A DNA stretch of 64,000 nucleotides, taken from PALSA-1003 sp963741315. Lineage in GTDB: Bacteria; Pseudomonadota; Gammaproteobacteria; Burkholderiales; Casimicrobiaceae. Positions 34,919 through 43,783 of this stretch are shown here, one piece after another (position 1 is the stretch's first letter; each line of letters opens with the position of its first letter). Both the position numbers and the translations under genes were made by a program. The stretch spans positions 186,001-250,000 of the forward strand of contig CAVUHK010000001.1 in the NCBI GenBank assembly GCA_963741315.1, read 5' to 3'. Under the pieces are notes generated by a model. It was not told the origin of the DNA and did not search any database. It saw only the letters and a program-made list of their open reading frames with translations.

Positions 34919-35359
34919 ATGACGGCGCCCGTGGTCATCTACACCGACGGCGCGTGCAAGGGGAACCCGGGGCCGGGCGGCTGGGGCGCATTGCTGCTGC
35001 GCGAGGGCGGCGAAGCCGAGCTCTTCGGCGGCGAGTCGCACACCACCAACAACCGCATGGAAATGACCGCCGTAATCCAGGCGCTCGCCAGTCTCGAGGC
35101 GCGTACCCCGGTGACGCTCTACACCGACTCGCAATACGTCAAGAACGGCATCCAGACCTGGATTCACGGCTGGAAGAAGAATGGCTGGAAGACCGCCGAC
35201 CGCAAGCCCGTGAAGAATGCCGATCTGTGGCGCGAACTCGATGCGCTCGCCGCGCGCCACCCGATCGATTGGCATTGGGTCAAGGGTCACGCCAACACTC
35301 CCGGCAACGAACGTGCCGACGCGCTGGCCAATCGCGGCGTGGAGTTGGTCGCCCGCTAG
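34919..35359 (+). CDS. rnhA: Ribonuclease HI
   Basis: A 146-residue RNase HI that removes RNA from RNA-DNA hybrids. The four catalytic acids sit at the E. coli positions: D10 (YTDGACKGNPGPGG), E48 (NNRMEMTA), D70 (YTDSQYV) and D134 (NERADALAN). The basic protrusion WIHGWKKNGWKTADRKPVKN is present. It follows the methyltransferase by ten bases. In E. coli dnaQ is the divergent neighbour; here a permease gene converges instead. Confidence 0.96.
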   Translation: MTAPVVIYTDGACKGNPGPGGWGALLLREGGEAELFGGESHTTNNRMEMTAVIQALASLEARTPVTLYTDSQYVKNGIQTWIHGWKKNGWKTADRKPVKNADLWRELDALAARHPIDWHWVKGHANTPGNERADALANRGVELVAR

Positions 35360-35362
35360 CCT

Positions 35363-35381
35363 GCGGCCCGCGCGCGGCCGC
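35363..35381. terminator. GC-rich hairpin between convergent rnhA and permease genes
   Basis: GCGGCC (35363-35368) and GGCCGC (35376-35381) pair around a 7-base CG loop in the 28-nt gap between the two stop codons. There is no T-run, so any termination would need Rho or be weak. Confidence 0.25.
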
Positions 35382-35387
35382 TGCGCC

Positions 35388-37349
35388 TCACAGCTGCATC
35401 GGCAGAATGACCATCTGCATGCCTGACAGATGCAGTCGTCGCTGCAACGCGAGCGCGGTCTGGTTGTGCAGCAGGCGCGTGACCCAGTTCTCGTTGCGAA
35501 ATACCAGCTTGCTGGTGAAGAAGAGGCAATTCGGGAATTCGCGCTGGGTCTCCTCGGCGAGCTTCACCAGTTCGTCGACACGGTCGGTGCCGAGCGAAAA
35601 GCGTGCGGTCGCGGCCAGCCCGTTGGCGTGGCAATAGTCGACGTAGAACGCGAGCGCCCGGTCCAGCGTCGCCTTGAGCGCGGCAATTTCCTCGGCGCCA
35701 CCGTAGCTCTGCGCGTCGACCGCCTTGGCGCTGATGAAGACGAAATTCTTGAAGTTGTTGGGGAACAGGCGCTGCACCCACAACAGCGTGTGGATGCCGC
35801 CGCCGCGGCTCGATCCAACCATGAACACGGCGGTGGGCGCGTCAGGATCGATCGGGGGCGGGTCGGCGCACTTGGGTGACTGCGCGGCCGTGAACACCTC
35901 GTCGACTTCGCGCAGTCGCGCCTTGACGCCGTCGTAGTGCCGGTGAATCGCGAGGCACATGCCGATCACGAGCGACGTGATCAGCACCGTCACCCAGCCG
36001 CCTTCGCCGAATTTCTCCACCACCGTGACCGCGAGGATGCTCGAGGTGACCGCCAGGCCCAGCGCGGAGAACGCGAGGCGGTGCGCCCAGCGGCCGTCGG
36101 TCGCGCGTGCCCGCCACCAGTAGATGCACAGTCCGAGCAGGGACAGCGAGAAGGTCAGGAACACGTTGATCGAATAGAGCACGACCAGCAGGTCGACCTT
36201 GCCGCCGCTCCACAGCAGGATCACCAGCGCCGCGATGCCCATGATCACGATGCCGTTCTGCGTGACCAGGCGCGTCGACAGGTGGCGGAACTGGTGCGGC
36301 AGCCATGAATCGCCGGCCATGTTCGAGAGCACCTGCGGACCGCCCAGAAAGCCGGTATTGGCGGCGACGAAGAGCAGCCCCGCCTCGCTCAGCAGCACGA
36401 CCAGCAGCGCGGTCTGGCTGGCACGCGAGCCGAGTCCCAGGCTGTCGATGATGGTGCCGAACACGACGGCATTGAGCGTCTGCCCTTCGACCGGCTGCGC
36501 GTGCCAGAGCAGGTAGAGCAGGATGATCCCGCCCGCGGTGAACGCCAGCGAGGCCGCCATGTAGAACATGGTGATCTTGCCGGTGCGCACGACCGGCTCG
36601 CGCAACGTCTGGACGTTGTTCGACACCGCCTCGATACCGGTGTAGGTACCGCCGCCCAGCGAATACGCGCGCAGGAAGAGCGAGATCGCGGCGACCCAGC
36701 CGATGTCGTGCGCGAGCTGCCGGGTTTCGGACATCGCATTGGGCACCACCAGCGTGAGCCCTTCCGAATGGCCGAGAATTCCATACACGATCAGGAACGC
36801 GTGGGTGATGAAAAAGGCGACGAAGATCGGCAGCAGGATGCGGATCGACTCCTTCATGCCGCGCAGGTTGAGCATCAGCAGCAGCGCGACGAGCACGAGT
36901 TCGGTGCCCAGCTTGTACGGGGCGAGGGCCGCGGGTAGCAGGCTGAACAGCGCATCGACGCCGCTCGCCACCGAGATCGCGATGGTGAGCACGTAGTCGA
37001 CGATCAGCGCCGCGCCGGACACCAGGCCGGCACGCGGGCCGATCAGGCTGGTCGCGACGCGATATCCGCCGCCGCCGGTCGGGAACAGCTCGATGACCTG
37101 GTTGTAGGCGAGCGAGATGATGAACACGGTCGCAGCGGTCGCCAGCGCCAGATAGAGGCCCAGATGCGTGTGCACGCCCAGCGCACGGAAGGCTTCTTCG
37201 GGGCCATACGCCGACGACGACAGGCCGTCCGCGCCCAGGCCCACCCACGCCAGGAACGCCGCCAGCGCGATGTGCTGCCGCGTCGTCTGGCTCAAGGGAT
37301 CGAGCGGCGCGCCGATGACGAGCGTGCGCAATCTCTCGTAGGTTTTCAT
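35388..37349 (-). CDS. APC-superfamily permease, KimA-like (putative potassium importer)
   Basis: A 653-residue protein. Residues 1-~480 form about twelve membrane helices of the APC fold, beginning after a cytosolic start with GLGADGLSSSAYGPEEAF, the unwound first helix typical of KimA (YdaO) and relatives, and including FPTGGGGYRVA. The last ~150 residues are a soluble alpha/beta domain (TAVFMVGSSRGGGIHTLLWVQRLFP). This composition resembles the KimA potassium/proton symporters rather than amino-acid carriers, but substrate assignment is by family only. KimA genes elsewhere are often under c-di-AMP control; nothing of that kind is visible in this leader. Confidence 0.75.
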   Translation of the reverse strand: MKTYERLRTLVIGAPLDPLSQTTRQHIALAAFLAWVGLGADGLSSSAYGPEEAFRALGVHTHLGLYLALATAATVFIISLAYNQVIELFPTGGGGYRVATSLIGPRAGLVSGAALIVDYVLTIAISVASGVDALFSLLPAALAPYKLGTELVLVALLLMLNLRGMKESIRILLPIFVAFFITHAFLIVYGILGHSEGLTLVVPNAMSETRQLAHDIGWVAAISLFLRAYSLGGGTYTGIEAVSNNVQTLREPVVRTGKITMFYMAASLAFTAGGIILLYLLWHAQPVEGQTLNAVVFGTIIDSLGLGSRASQTALLVVLLSEAGLLFVAANTGFLGGPQVLSNMAGDSWLPHQFRHLSTRLVTQNGIVIMGIAALVILLWSGGKVDLLVVLYSINVFLTFSLSLLGLCIYWWRARATDGRWAHRLAFSALGLAVTSSILAVTVVEKFGEGGWVTVLITSLVIGMCLAIHRHYDGVKARLREVDEVFTAAQSPKCADPPPIDPDAPTAVFMVGSSRGGGIHTLLWVQRLFPNNFKNFVFISAKAVDAQSYGGAEEIAALKATLDRALAFYVDYCHANGLAATARFSLGTDRVDELVKLAEETQREFPNCLFFTSKLVFRNENWVTRLLHNQTALALQRRLHLSGMQMVILPMQL

Positions 37350-37433
37350 CGGGGCGCGCGGCGGCGCTTGGCGTGCGGTTGGAAGCGCTGCGAACGGGGA
37401 GGTGGATAGGCTGATCGAGAATCAGCGGCGGAG

Positions 37434-37452
37434 CGTGTTGCGATGCAACACG
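37434..37452. repeat. 8-bp inverted repeat upstream of the permease
   Basis: CGTGTTGC (37434-37441), GAT, GCAACACG (37445-37452). It lies six bases after the stop of the TPR gene and ~85 bases before the permease start. The short spacer suits a protein operator as well as a hairpin; no T-run follows. Confidence 0.45.
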
Positions 37453-37458
37453 ACGACT

Positions 37459-37788
37459 CTACTCCTGGCCCAATGCCTTGGCAACCCGCCGCGCGTACAC
37501 CTGCATTTCCTTCATCGCCTGCTTGTCGCCGCTGCGCTCGGCGGCGGCGATGCCTTGACGGTACGCGCTCAGCGCATCGGCATCGCTGCCCGCGGCGGTG
37601 AGCGCCTTGCCGAGCAGTTTCCATGCGGCGGAATAGTCCGGATTCATTTGCACCGCCTGGCGCAGATGCACGACCGCGCGAGCAGCATCACCGCCATTCA
37701 GGTACGCGCTGCCCAATCCGAAACGCAGCAGCGCGCTGTCCTTGCCCGCGGCGAGCAGCTTTTCGAGCGGCGCGGCGGAAGGTGTCAC
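37459..37788 (-). CDS. Small tetratricopeptide-repeat protein
   Basis: A 109-residue protein with about two and a half TPR units (ALLRFGLGSAYLNGGDAARAVVHLRQAVQMNPDYS is split across the first two). It has no signal peptide and no membrane segment, so it is likely cytosolic and a protein-binding adaptor. The start is a GTG overlapping the upstream stop (GTGA at 37785-37788). It probably travels with the DUF6265 gene. Confidence 0.78.
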   Translation of the reverse strand: MTPSAAPLEKLLAAGKDSALLRFGLGSAYLNGGDAARAVVHLRQAVQMNPDYSAAWKLLGKALTAAGSDADALSAYRQGIAAAERSGDKQAMKEMQVYARRVAKALGQE

Positions 37789-38330
37789 TTGTGGATGAGT
37801 TCGCCGGTCTGGCAGTCGACATGCCGGAACGGATAGATCACCTCCTTGGCTTCGCCGTTGACCGTGCCGCCAACGTGCGCGTAGAGCCAGCCGCCGGATC
37901 CGTGACGATAGATGATCCGCTGCGGAAACTCACCGGTCGGATTCTCGAAGGTGAAAATCACGTCCTCGCCGTCGGTTTTCTTGTTCGCCATGCGGAACAG
38001 CGTTTCCTTGCGTCCCGACGGCATGGGTATGTAATACACGCCGTCGGCGCGCGGTTCGATGCGCAGGAATTCGTAGCTCTGCGTCTTGCCCAGCGTCGCG
38101 GTCTGGCTCGCGCCGACCATGATGTCGCCGCGCAGCGGCAGCCACTCCTCGCGAAAATCGCGCTGATTCACCTTGCCTTCCCAGCAACCGGCCAGCCAGG
38201 CGAAATCCTCCAGCGGCGACGGCGCAGCGGGCGACGCCGGCGGCGGCGTTCCTTGCGCGGCAACGACCGCCGGCAGCAGCAGGCTCAGCAACGCGATGAA
38301 CAGGGAACGGCAGGACATGGACGGGATCAT
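37785..38330 (-). CDS. Exported DUF6265 family protein
   Basis: A ~181-residue periplasmic protein. After a signal peptide (SLFIALLSLLLPAVVAA) and a proline-rich spacer the mature domain starts with LEDFAWLAGCWEGKV and continues EEWLPLRGDIMVGASQT, the signature of DUF6265, a lipocalin-like beta barrel of unknown role. Starts at 38339 (GTG), 38330 (ATG, with AGAAGG upstream) and 38318 (ATG) are all possible. It lies between DUF6352 and TPR genes in a tight series. Confidence 0.8.
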   Translation of the reverse strand: MIPSMSCRSLFIALLSLLLPAVVAAQGTPPPASPAAPSPLEDFAWLAGCWEGKVNQRDFREEWLPLRGDIMVGASQTATLGKTQSYEFLRIEPRADGVYYIPMPSGRKETLFRMANKKTDGEDVIFTFENPTGEFPQRIIYRHGSGGWLYAHVGGTVNGEAKEVIYPFRHVDCQTGELIHK

Positions 38331-38343
38331 GGACGGCACCTTC

Positions 38344-39360
38344 TCATTGGGAACGTGACAGTGGCAGGTTAAGCAGCAGATTCTGGGGTTTCAGACGCAG
38401 GCGATGCTCGCGATCCATCGCCATGGCCAGATACACGGGGCGTCCCGCGACCGAGGTACGCATCGCGGCGGGATCGGCGAAGTTGAGCTCGAACAGGCAG
38501 AGCAGGCGTTCCATCCGCTCGTCGGCAACTTCGACGCGATTGTACAGGTCGTTCAACAGCGCACTGCCCTCGGCGTCGAGACCGACGTGCCACACCCAGC
38601 GAGCATCGTTGATTTCGCGTTGCGGCTCGATGGTCACCTCGACATCCAGAAAGTGCGCGATCCAGCGCTCGAACACGCGACACAGTGCCACGAGCGCGGG
38701 TCGCCCGCGGTTGAGGCTGATCGCGCAATCGAAGCGATCTGCGCGATCCCAGTACGTCGCCGCATTGTCCTCGGACAGCACGTCGAGGTCGATGGTTCGC
38801 GCTGGGGTGCGGTTCTGCGCCAGCAGTTCGCCCAGGCTGCCGAAACCCGCCGTGGTCGCATATAGATCGACCGTCAGCTCATCCGCCGCCATGACTGCGC
38901 CGTCTTCGCTGACACTGATCTTTTGCGCGCGAAACAGCATCTCGGCGGCGCGCGCCTCGAGTGCCCCCGCCTGTACACCGAGGATGTGGCGAAGGATGAT
39001 CTGCGTGAGCTGGTGGACGAATTGCGGCGGCACGTCGACGCCGTCGCCGCCAAACAGCGCGGCATAGCTGGACTCGAGCGTGGCGTTGGCCAGCAGGCGA
39101 TCACGAAAAGCAAGCCATATACGGTAGTTGTCACGGGCATCGGGGTCGGCGATGTTGGCGAGTTCCGCAGCGGACACGAGGCGTTTCGGCGCCTCGAGCA
39201 GCGCCGCGTGCAGCGCGAGTTCCGCCTCACACGACTCGGCGACCGGCGAGAGCTCGGGTCGAATCAGGTAGCTGCGCAGGAACGCGTCGGTGACGCGCAG
39301 CCGGTTGTCGGCGTCGACTTCGAGGTGATGGTAGCCGCAGGCCGGCCAGAAATCGGGCAT
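38344..39360 (-). CDS. DUF6352 family protein
   Basis: A 338-residue cytosolic protein. The opening MPDFWPACGYHHLEVDADNRLRVTDAFLRSYL and the later FVHQLTQIILRHILG and RAQKISVSEDGAVMAAD segments match the DUF6352 family found in Burkholderiales. No catalytic motif, signal peptide or membrane segment is visible. It is the third gene of a minus-strand series running from the chalcone-isomerase-like gene. Confidence 0.8.
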   Translation of the reverse strand: MPDFWPACGYHHLEVDADNRLRVTDAFLRSYLIRPELSPVAESCEAELALHAALLEAPKRLVSAAELANIADPDARDNYRIWLAFRDRLLANATLESSYAALFGGDGVDVPPQFVHQLTQIILRHILGVQAGALEARAAEMLFRAQKISVSEDGAVMAADELTVDLYATTAGFGSLGELLAQNRTPARTIDLDVLSEDNAATYWDRADRFDCAISLNRGRPALVALCRVFERWIAHFLDVEVTIEPQREINDARWVWHVGLDAEGSALLNDLYNRVEVADERMERLLCLFELNFADPAAMRTSVAGRPVYLAMAMDREHRLRLKPQNLLLNLPLSRSQ

Positions 39361-39386
39361 CGACGGTCAGCGCGACGCGACGCCGG

Positions 39387-39974
39387 CTACCCGCCGAGCA
39401 TCGCTTTCTTCAAATCGGACTGGACCGGCTTGTCGCCGAGCCAGATGCGCGTGAGCGCCTGATTGAATGCTTCGCCGGGAATGCTGCCCTTGGCTTCGCC
39501 GTTCCAGCCAATCCTGGTCGCGCCCTCGACGAAATCGAGCGTGACGATATCCTTTTCCTTCACTTCCTTGAACGCCTTCATGATCGACACCAATTGGTCG
39601 ACCTGCGGCTTGACCGCGGCGATCTGCTCCGCGGAGTTGGTTTCATTCAGGCCATCGACCAGCGCGTCGACGAGCTGGTCGGCCGACAGCGTGCGCAGCA
39701 GGTTCAACTGGATGCGCCGCGGGCCCTTGGCGAGTACCGCCTGCAGGTCGGATGCCTTTTGCGGCAGGTAAAGGCTCGCGACATAGACCTTGAACATCAA
39801 CTTGGTGCGGATTCCGGCACCATTGAGGACGAGTGTCTGGCCGCCGATGGCACTCGAATCCTCGAGCTTGACGCCGCCCACTTCGGCGGCCTGTGCCGCG
39901 ATGCCTGCGCCCAATCCCAGCGCCAGTATCGCCAACCGTGCGAGGGCCGTACCCCTCTCCAATAATCGCTTCAT
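39387..39974 (-). CDS. Exported chalcone isomerase-like family protein
   Basis: A 195-residue periplasmic protein with a signal peptide (to AAQA) and a chalcone-isomerase-like domain (GGVKLEDSSAIGGQTLVLNGAGIRTK, KVYVASLYLP, FNQALTRIWLGDKPV). Bacterial members of this fold are thought to bind fatty acids rather than isomerise flavonoids. Its place 21 nt after the thiolase gene of a beta-oxidation cluster fits such a role, though this is inference. Confidence 0.87.
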   Translation of the reverse strand: MKRLLERGTALARLAILALGLGAGIAAQAAEVGGVKLEDSSAIGGQTLVLNGAGIRTKLMFKVYVASLYLPQKASDLQAVLAKGPRRIQLNLLRTLSADQLVDALVDGLNETNSAEQIAAVKPQVDQLVSIMKAFKEVKEKDIVTLDFVEGATRIGWNGEAKGSIPGEAFNQALTRIWLGDKPVQSDLKKAMLGG

Positions 39975-39995
39975 CGTGCCTCCGTGAACGTTCGA

Positions 39996-41192
39996 TCAGA
40001 CCGCCTCGAAAATACCCGCGGCACCCATGCCGGTGCCGATGCACATCGTCACCATTCCGTACTTCTGCTTCCTGCGCCGAAGCCCGTGCACGATGGTCGC
40101 GGTACGCACCGCGCCGGTCGCGCCCAGCGGATGTCCAAGCGCGATCGCGCCGCCGAGCGGATTGACCTTCCCCGGATCGATGCTCAGTTCCTGCATCACC
40201 GCCAGACTTTGTGCCGCGAACGCTTCGTTGAGTTCGATCCAGTCGAGCTGTTGCAGCGTGAGCCCGGTCTGCTTGAGCACCTTGGGAATCGCCGCGATCG
40301 GGCCTACCCCCATCACTTCGGGCGCGACACCGCCTACCGCGAAACCGACCCAGCGCGCGAGCGGCGCCAGGTCCAGTTCCCTGAGCACCCGCTCGCTCAC
40401 CAGGATCGACGCGCCGGCCCCGTCGGACATCTGCGAACTGTTGCCCGCGGTCACCGATCCCTTGGCGGCGAATACCGGCCGCAGTTTGGCGAGACCTTCC
40501 GCGCCGGTGTCGGCGCGGGGCCCTTCATCCGCCGCAAAATCGCGTCTCCGGGTGACGATCTTTCCCGACGCGACGTCAGGTGTGTCTTCGCTTATCGGAT
40601 ACGGCGAGATCTCGGCGGTGAATTCACCGCTGGCCTGCGCCGCGAGCGCTTTCTGGTGGCTATCGAGCGCGAAGGCGTCCTGCGCTTCGCGCGAAATCCT
40701 CCAGCCGCTGGCCACCTTTTCGGCGGTGAGGCCCATGCCGTAGGCGATGCCGAGGTTTTCATCCCTGGCGAACACTTCGGCATTGAGCGCGAGCCGGCCC
40801 AGCATCGGGATCATGCTCATGCTCTCGGTGCCGGCGGCGATCATGATGTCGGCTTCGCCGGTGCGGATGCGATCTGCGGCGATCGACACCGCGTTCAATC
40901 CCGACGAGCAGAAGCGATTGATGGTCATGCCGGCCACCGAGTTGGGCAGCCCAGCCAGCAGCAGGCCGATGCGGGCAACGTTCATGCCCTGTTCGTATTC
41001 GGGCATCGCACAGCCGACGATCACGTCGTCGACGCGCGCCGGCTCGACCTGCGGCACCTGCGCCAGTACGCTCCTGAGCACGTGCGCCAGCATCGAGTCG
41101 GGACGTGTGTGGCGCAAGGCGCCGCGCGGCGCCTTGCCTACCGGCGTGCGCGTCGCGGCGACGATGTAGGCATCCTGCAGTGGCTTGCTCAT
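39996..41192 (-). CDS. fadA: Acetyl-CoA C-acyltransferase (3-ketoacyl-CoA thiolase)
   Basis: A 398-residue thiolase that cleaves 3-ketoacyl-CoA in the last step of beta-oxidation. The nucleophilic cysteine is C95 (NRFCSSGLN). The catalytic histidine lies in GGAIALGHPLGATGA and the second cysteine in MCIGTGMGAAG. It follows the FadN-like multifunctional enzyme, so the pair should form a trifunctional beta-oxidation unit, as in the Bacillus fadN-fadA arrangement. Confidence 0.92.
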   Translation of the reverse strand: MSKPLQDAYIVAATRTPVGKAPRGALRHTRPDSMLAHVLRSVLAQVPQVEPARVDDVIVGCAMPEYEQGMNVARIGLLLAGLPNSVAGMTINRFCSSGLNAVSIAADRIRTGEADIMIAAGTESMSMIPMLGRLALNAEVFARDENLGIAYGMGLTAEKVASGWRISREAQDAFALDSHQKALAAQASGEFTAEISPYPISEDTPDVASGKIVTRRRDFAADEGPRADTGAEGLAKLRPVFAAKGSVTAGNSSQMSDGAGASILVSERVLRELDLAPLARWVGFAVGGVAPEVMGVGPIAAIPKVLKQTGLTLQQLDWIELNEAFAAQSLAVMQELSIDPGKVNPLGGAIALGHPLGATGAVRTATIVHGLRRRKQKYGMVTMCIGTGMGAAGIFEAV

Positions 41193-41246
41193 GATCGGTG
41201 CTCTTTCGATTGCGTCTCGGCCGCGCTTCGGTTGCGTCGCGGTTTG

Positions 41247-41279
41247 GTCTCAGTTTCGTCTCAGTTTCGTCTCAGTTGC
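41247..41279. repeat. Three tandem 11-bp repeats between fadN-like gene and thiolase
   Basis: GTCTCAGTTTC occurs at 41247-41257 and 41258-41268, and a third copy (GTCTCAGTTGC) at 41269-41279. The third copy overlaps the stop codon of the upstream gene. It may be a slippage-made repeat or a protein or RNA-binding site. The 79-nt gap contains nothing else recognisable. Confidence 0.8.
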
Positions 41280-43668
41280 GTAATGGCTTGCCGGTCTTCA
41301 ACGTGTGCGCCACCCGCTCCGCGGTCTTCGGGTTCTTGAGCAGCGTCATGAATTCGCGCCGCTCCAGTTGCAGCAGCCAGGGTTCGTCGACCAGGCTGCC
41401 CGACTCGACTTCGCCGCCGCAAAGCACCCGCGCAATGGCGAGCGCGACGACGAAATCGTAGGTCGAAATGAAGCCGCCGTCGCGCATGTTCACCAGCAGC
41501 ATCTCCAGCGTCGCGATGCCGGTCTTGCCGACCACCGGGATGTTGCGCTGAGGCAGCGGCGGGCGATAGGCGCTCTCGGAGAGCGCCATGACCTGCGCCT
41601 TCGCAACCCATAGCAATTCGTGTGGATTGAAGATCACCACATCGTTCGGGCGCAGGTAGCCGAGTTCTTTGGCTTCCAGCGCGCTCTTCGACACCGTCGC
41701 CATCGCGACCTGCTGGAAATAGCTGCGCACGAAGGGCAGCGGGTCGATCTGGCTGCCTGCCGCGCCGCGCACGACTTCCTGCGCCGCGCGAAGCGCGAGT
41801 TCCTTGCTGCCGCCGCCCGCGGGCAGCAGGCCGACGCCGGCTTCGACCAGCCCGATGTACGACTCGAGCGCCGCGACCGCACGATCGCAGTGCATGGTGA
41901 ATTCACAGCCGCCGCCGAGCGCCATGCCGCGCACCGCGGCGACGGTCGGGATGAGGCTGTATTTGAGGCGCTGCGAAGTATTCTGGAACTTCTCGACGAT
42001 CGCCTCGACCCTGCCCCATTCGCCCGCCTGGACGGCGGGAATGAACGACGCAAGGTTGGCGCCGAAGGAGAACGGCTCGCGCGTCTGCCAGAGCACCAGC
42101 CCGCGCCAGTTGCGCTCTGCCTCGGCAATCGCGGCCTGCACGCCGTCCAGCACGTCTTCGCCGATGGTGTTGGATTTGCTCTTGAACGACACGATGGCGA
42201 TGTCGTCGCCGGTGTGCCACATGCGCACTGCGTCGGATTCGAGGATCGTCGTCCCGGTCGGCCATTGCTCGCCCAGCACCGGATCGGGGAAGTACTGGCG
42301 CTTGTATACCGCCAGCGACGAGCGTGGCTCAAACGCATTGGCAGATGCCGAATAGGCACCTGCCGGAGCGTGCACGCCTTCCGCAGCCGGTCCTTCGCCG
42401 ACCCACGCCGGCAATGGCACGCTCGCGAGCGACTTGCCCGCGGCGATGTCCTCGGCGACCCACCGCGCGATCTGCATCCATCCGGCGGCCTGCCAGGTTT
42501 CGAACGGACCCATCTGCCAGCCGAAGCCCCAGCGGATGGCCAGATCGACGTCGCGCGCGTTGTCGGCGATCGACGCGAGGTGGTACGCGCAATAGTGAAA
42601 CAGGTCGCGAAAAATCGCCCACAGGAACTGCGCCTGCGGATGCGCGTGGCCACGCAGCCGCGCAAACTTCTCGGCCGGATTCTTCAGCGCCAGTATTTCG
42701 GCGACACCGGGGTCGACCTTGCCTGCAGAAAGCCGGTAGGACTGTGTCGCCAAATCGAGCACCTGGATGTCCTTGCCGACTTTCTGGAACACGCCGGCCT
42801 TGGTCTTCTGGCCGAGCGCGCCCTTGTCGATGAGGCCTTTGAGCCATGGCGGTGACTGGTAGTAGCGGTGCCACGGGTCGTCGGGCAACGCGTCGTCCAT
42901 GGTGCGGATGACGTGCGCCAGGGTGTCGAGTCCGACGACATCGGCGGTGCGGTAGGTTGCGCTGCGGGCGCGTCCGATCGCGGGACCGGTCAGCGCGTCG
43001 ACGACGTCGAAGCCCAGCCCGAAGCGCTCGGTGTGCAGCATGGTGGCGAGCATCGAGAACACGCCGACGCGATTGGCCACGAAATTGGGTGTGTCCTTGG
43101 CGCGCACCACCCCCTTGCCGAGCGTGGTGACCAGAAAAGTTTCGAGCTGGTCGAGCAGATTTGACGCCGTATCCTTCTGCGCGATCAACTCGACCAGGTG
43201 CATGTAGCGCGGAGGATTGAAGAAATGAACACCGCAGAAGCGCGGTCGCAGCGATGGCGGGCAGGCACCCGCCAGCGCGTTGATCGACAAACCCGACGTG
43301 TTGCTGGCGAAGATCGCCTGCGCGCCGATGTGCGGCGCGACTTTCTCGTAGAGCGCCTTTTTCCAGTCCAGTCGCTCGGCGATCGCCTCGATTACCAGGT
43401 CGCAGCCGGCGAGCAGCTCCAGGTGTTGATCGTAGTTGGCAGGATCGATGTAGTTGGCGCGGTCTCTGGCCGCCAGCGGAGAAGGCTCGAGCTTCTTCAG
43501 ATTCTCGATTGCTCTGAGCGCAATTCCATTCGCATCGCCCTCCTTGGCCGCGAGGTCGAACAACACGACGGGAACGCCGGCATTGGCCAGATGCGCGGCG
43601 ATCTGCGCACCCATGACGCCGGCGCCGAGGACGGCGACCTTGCGCACGAGAAAGGAGGAGTCGGACAT
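41272..43668 (-). CDS. 3-hydroxyacyl-CoA dehydrogenase/enoyl-CoA hydratase, FadN-type domain order
   Basis: A 798-residue multifunctional beta-oxidation enzyme. The N-terminal 3-hydroxyacyl-CoA dehydrogenase domain has the NAD loop G15-x-G17-x2-G20 (VLGAGVMGAQIAAHLANAG) and the catalytic-region HFFNPPRYM; the enoyl-CoA hydratase domain is C-terminal (GLVLWQTREPFSFGANL, ALGGGCEFTMHCD, YIGLVEAGVGLLPAGGG). This order is the reverse of E. coli FadB/FadJ and matches Bacillus FadN and many betaproteobacterial enzymes. The ATG at 43668 has AGGAG just upstream. The thiolase gene follows. Confidence 0.92.
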   Translation of the reverse strand: MSDSSFLVRKVAVLGAGVMGAQIAAHLANAGVPVVLFDLAAKEGDANGIALRAIENLKKLEPSPLAARDRANYIDPANYDQHLELLAGCDLVIEAIAERLDWKKALYEKVAPHIGAQAIFASNTSGLSINALAGACPPSLRPRFCGVHFFNPPRYMHLVELIAQKDTASNLLDQLETFLVTTLGKGVVRAKDTPNFVANRVGVFSMLATMLHTERFGLGFDVVDALTGPAIGRARSATYRTADVVGLDTLAHVIRTMDDALPDDPWHRYYQSPPWLKGLIDKGALGQKTKAGVFQKVGKDIQVLDLATQSYRLSAGKVDPGVAEILALKNPAEKFARLRGHAHPQAQFLWAIFRDLFHYCAYHLASIADNARDVDLAIRWGFGWQMGPFETWQAAGWMQIARWVAEDIAAGKSLASVPLPAWVGEGPAAEGVHAPAGAYSASANAFEPRSSLAVYKRQYFPDPVLGEQWPTGTTILESDAVRMWHTGDDIAIVSFKSKSNTIGEDVLDGVQAAIAEAERNWRGLVLWQTREPFSFGANLASFIPAVQAGEWGRVEAIVEKFQNTSQRLKYSLIPTVAAVRGMALGGGCEFTMHCDRAVAALESYIGLVEAGVGLLPAGGGSKELALRAAQEVVRGAAGSQIDPLPFVRSYFQQVAMATVSKSALEAKELGYLRPNDVVIFNPHELLWVAKAQVMALSESAYRPPLPQRNIPVVGKTGIATLEMLLVNMRDGGFISTYDFVVALAIARVLCGGEVESGSLVDEPWLLQLERREFMTLLKNPKTAERVAHTLKTGKPLRN

Positions 43669-43722
43669 GGAACACGCCTGGGTGATCGTTACCCGCACCG
43701 GCCGCGGGATCGTTGCATCGAT

Positions 43723-43757
43723 GAAAACGCCGCGCCGCAGGGCGGGCCTGCGGCGCG
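43723..43757 (-). terminator. Rho-independent terminator after fadL
   Basis: On the minus strand CGCGCCGCAG (43757-43748) and CTGCGGCGCG (43740-43731) form a perfect 10-bp stem around a 7-base loop, followed by GCGTTTTC. It ends the fadL message and separates it from the fadN-like gene, which therefore needs its own promoter; I see none that is convincing in 43669-43722. Confidence 0.7.
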
Positions 43758-43783
43758 GACCTGCGGAGCCAGCAGTGAAACGT

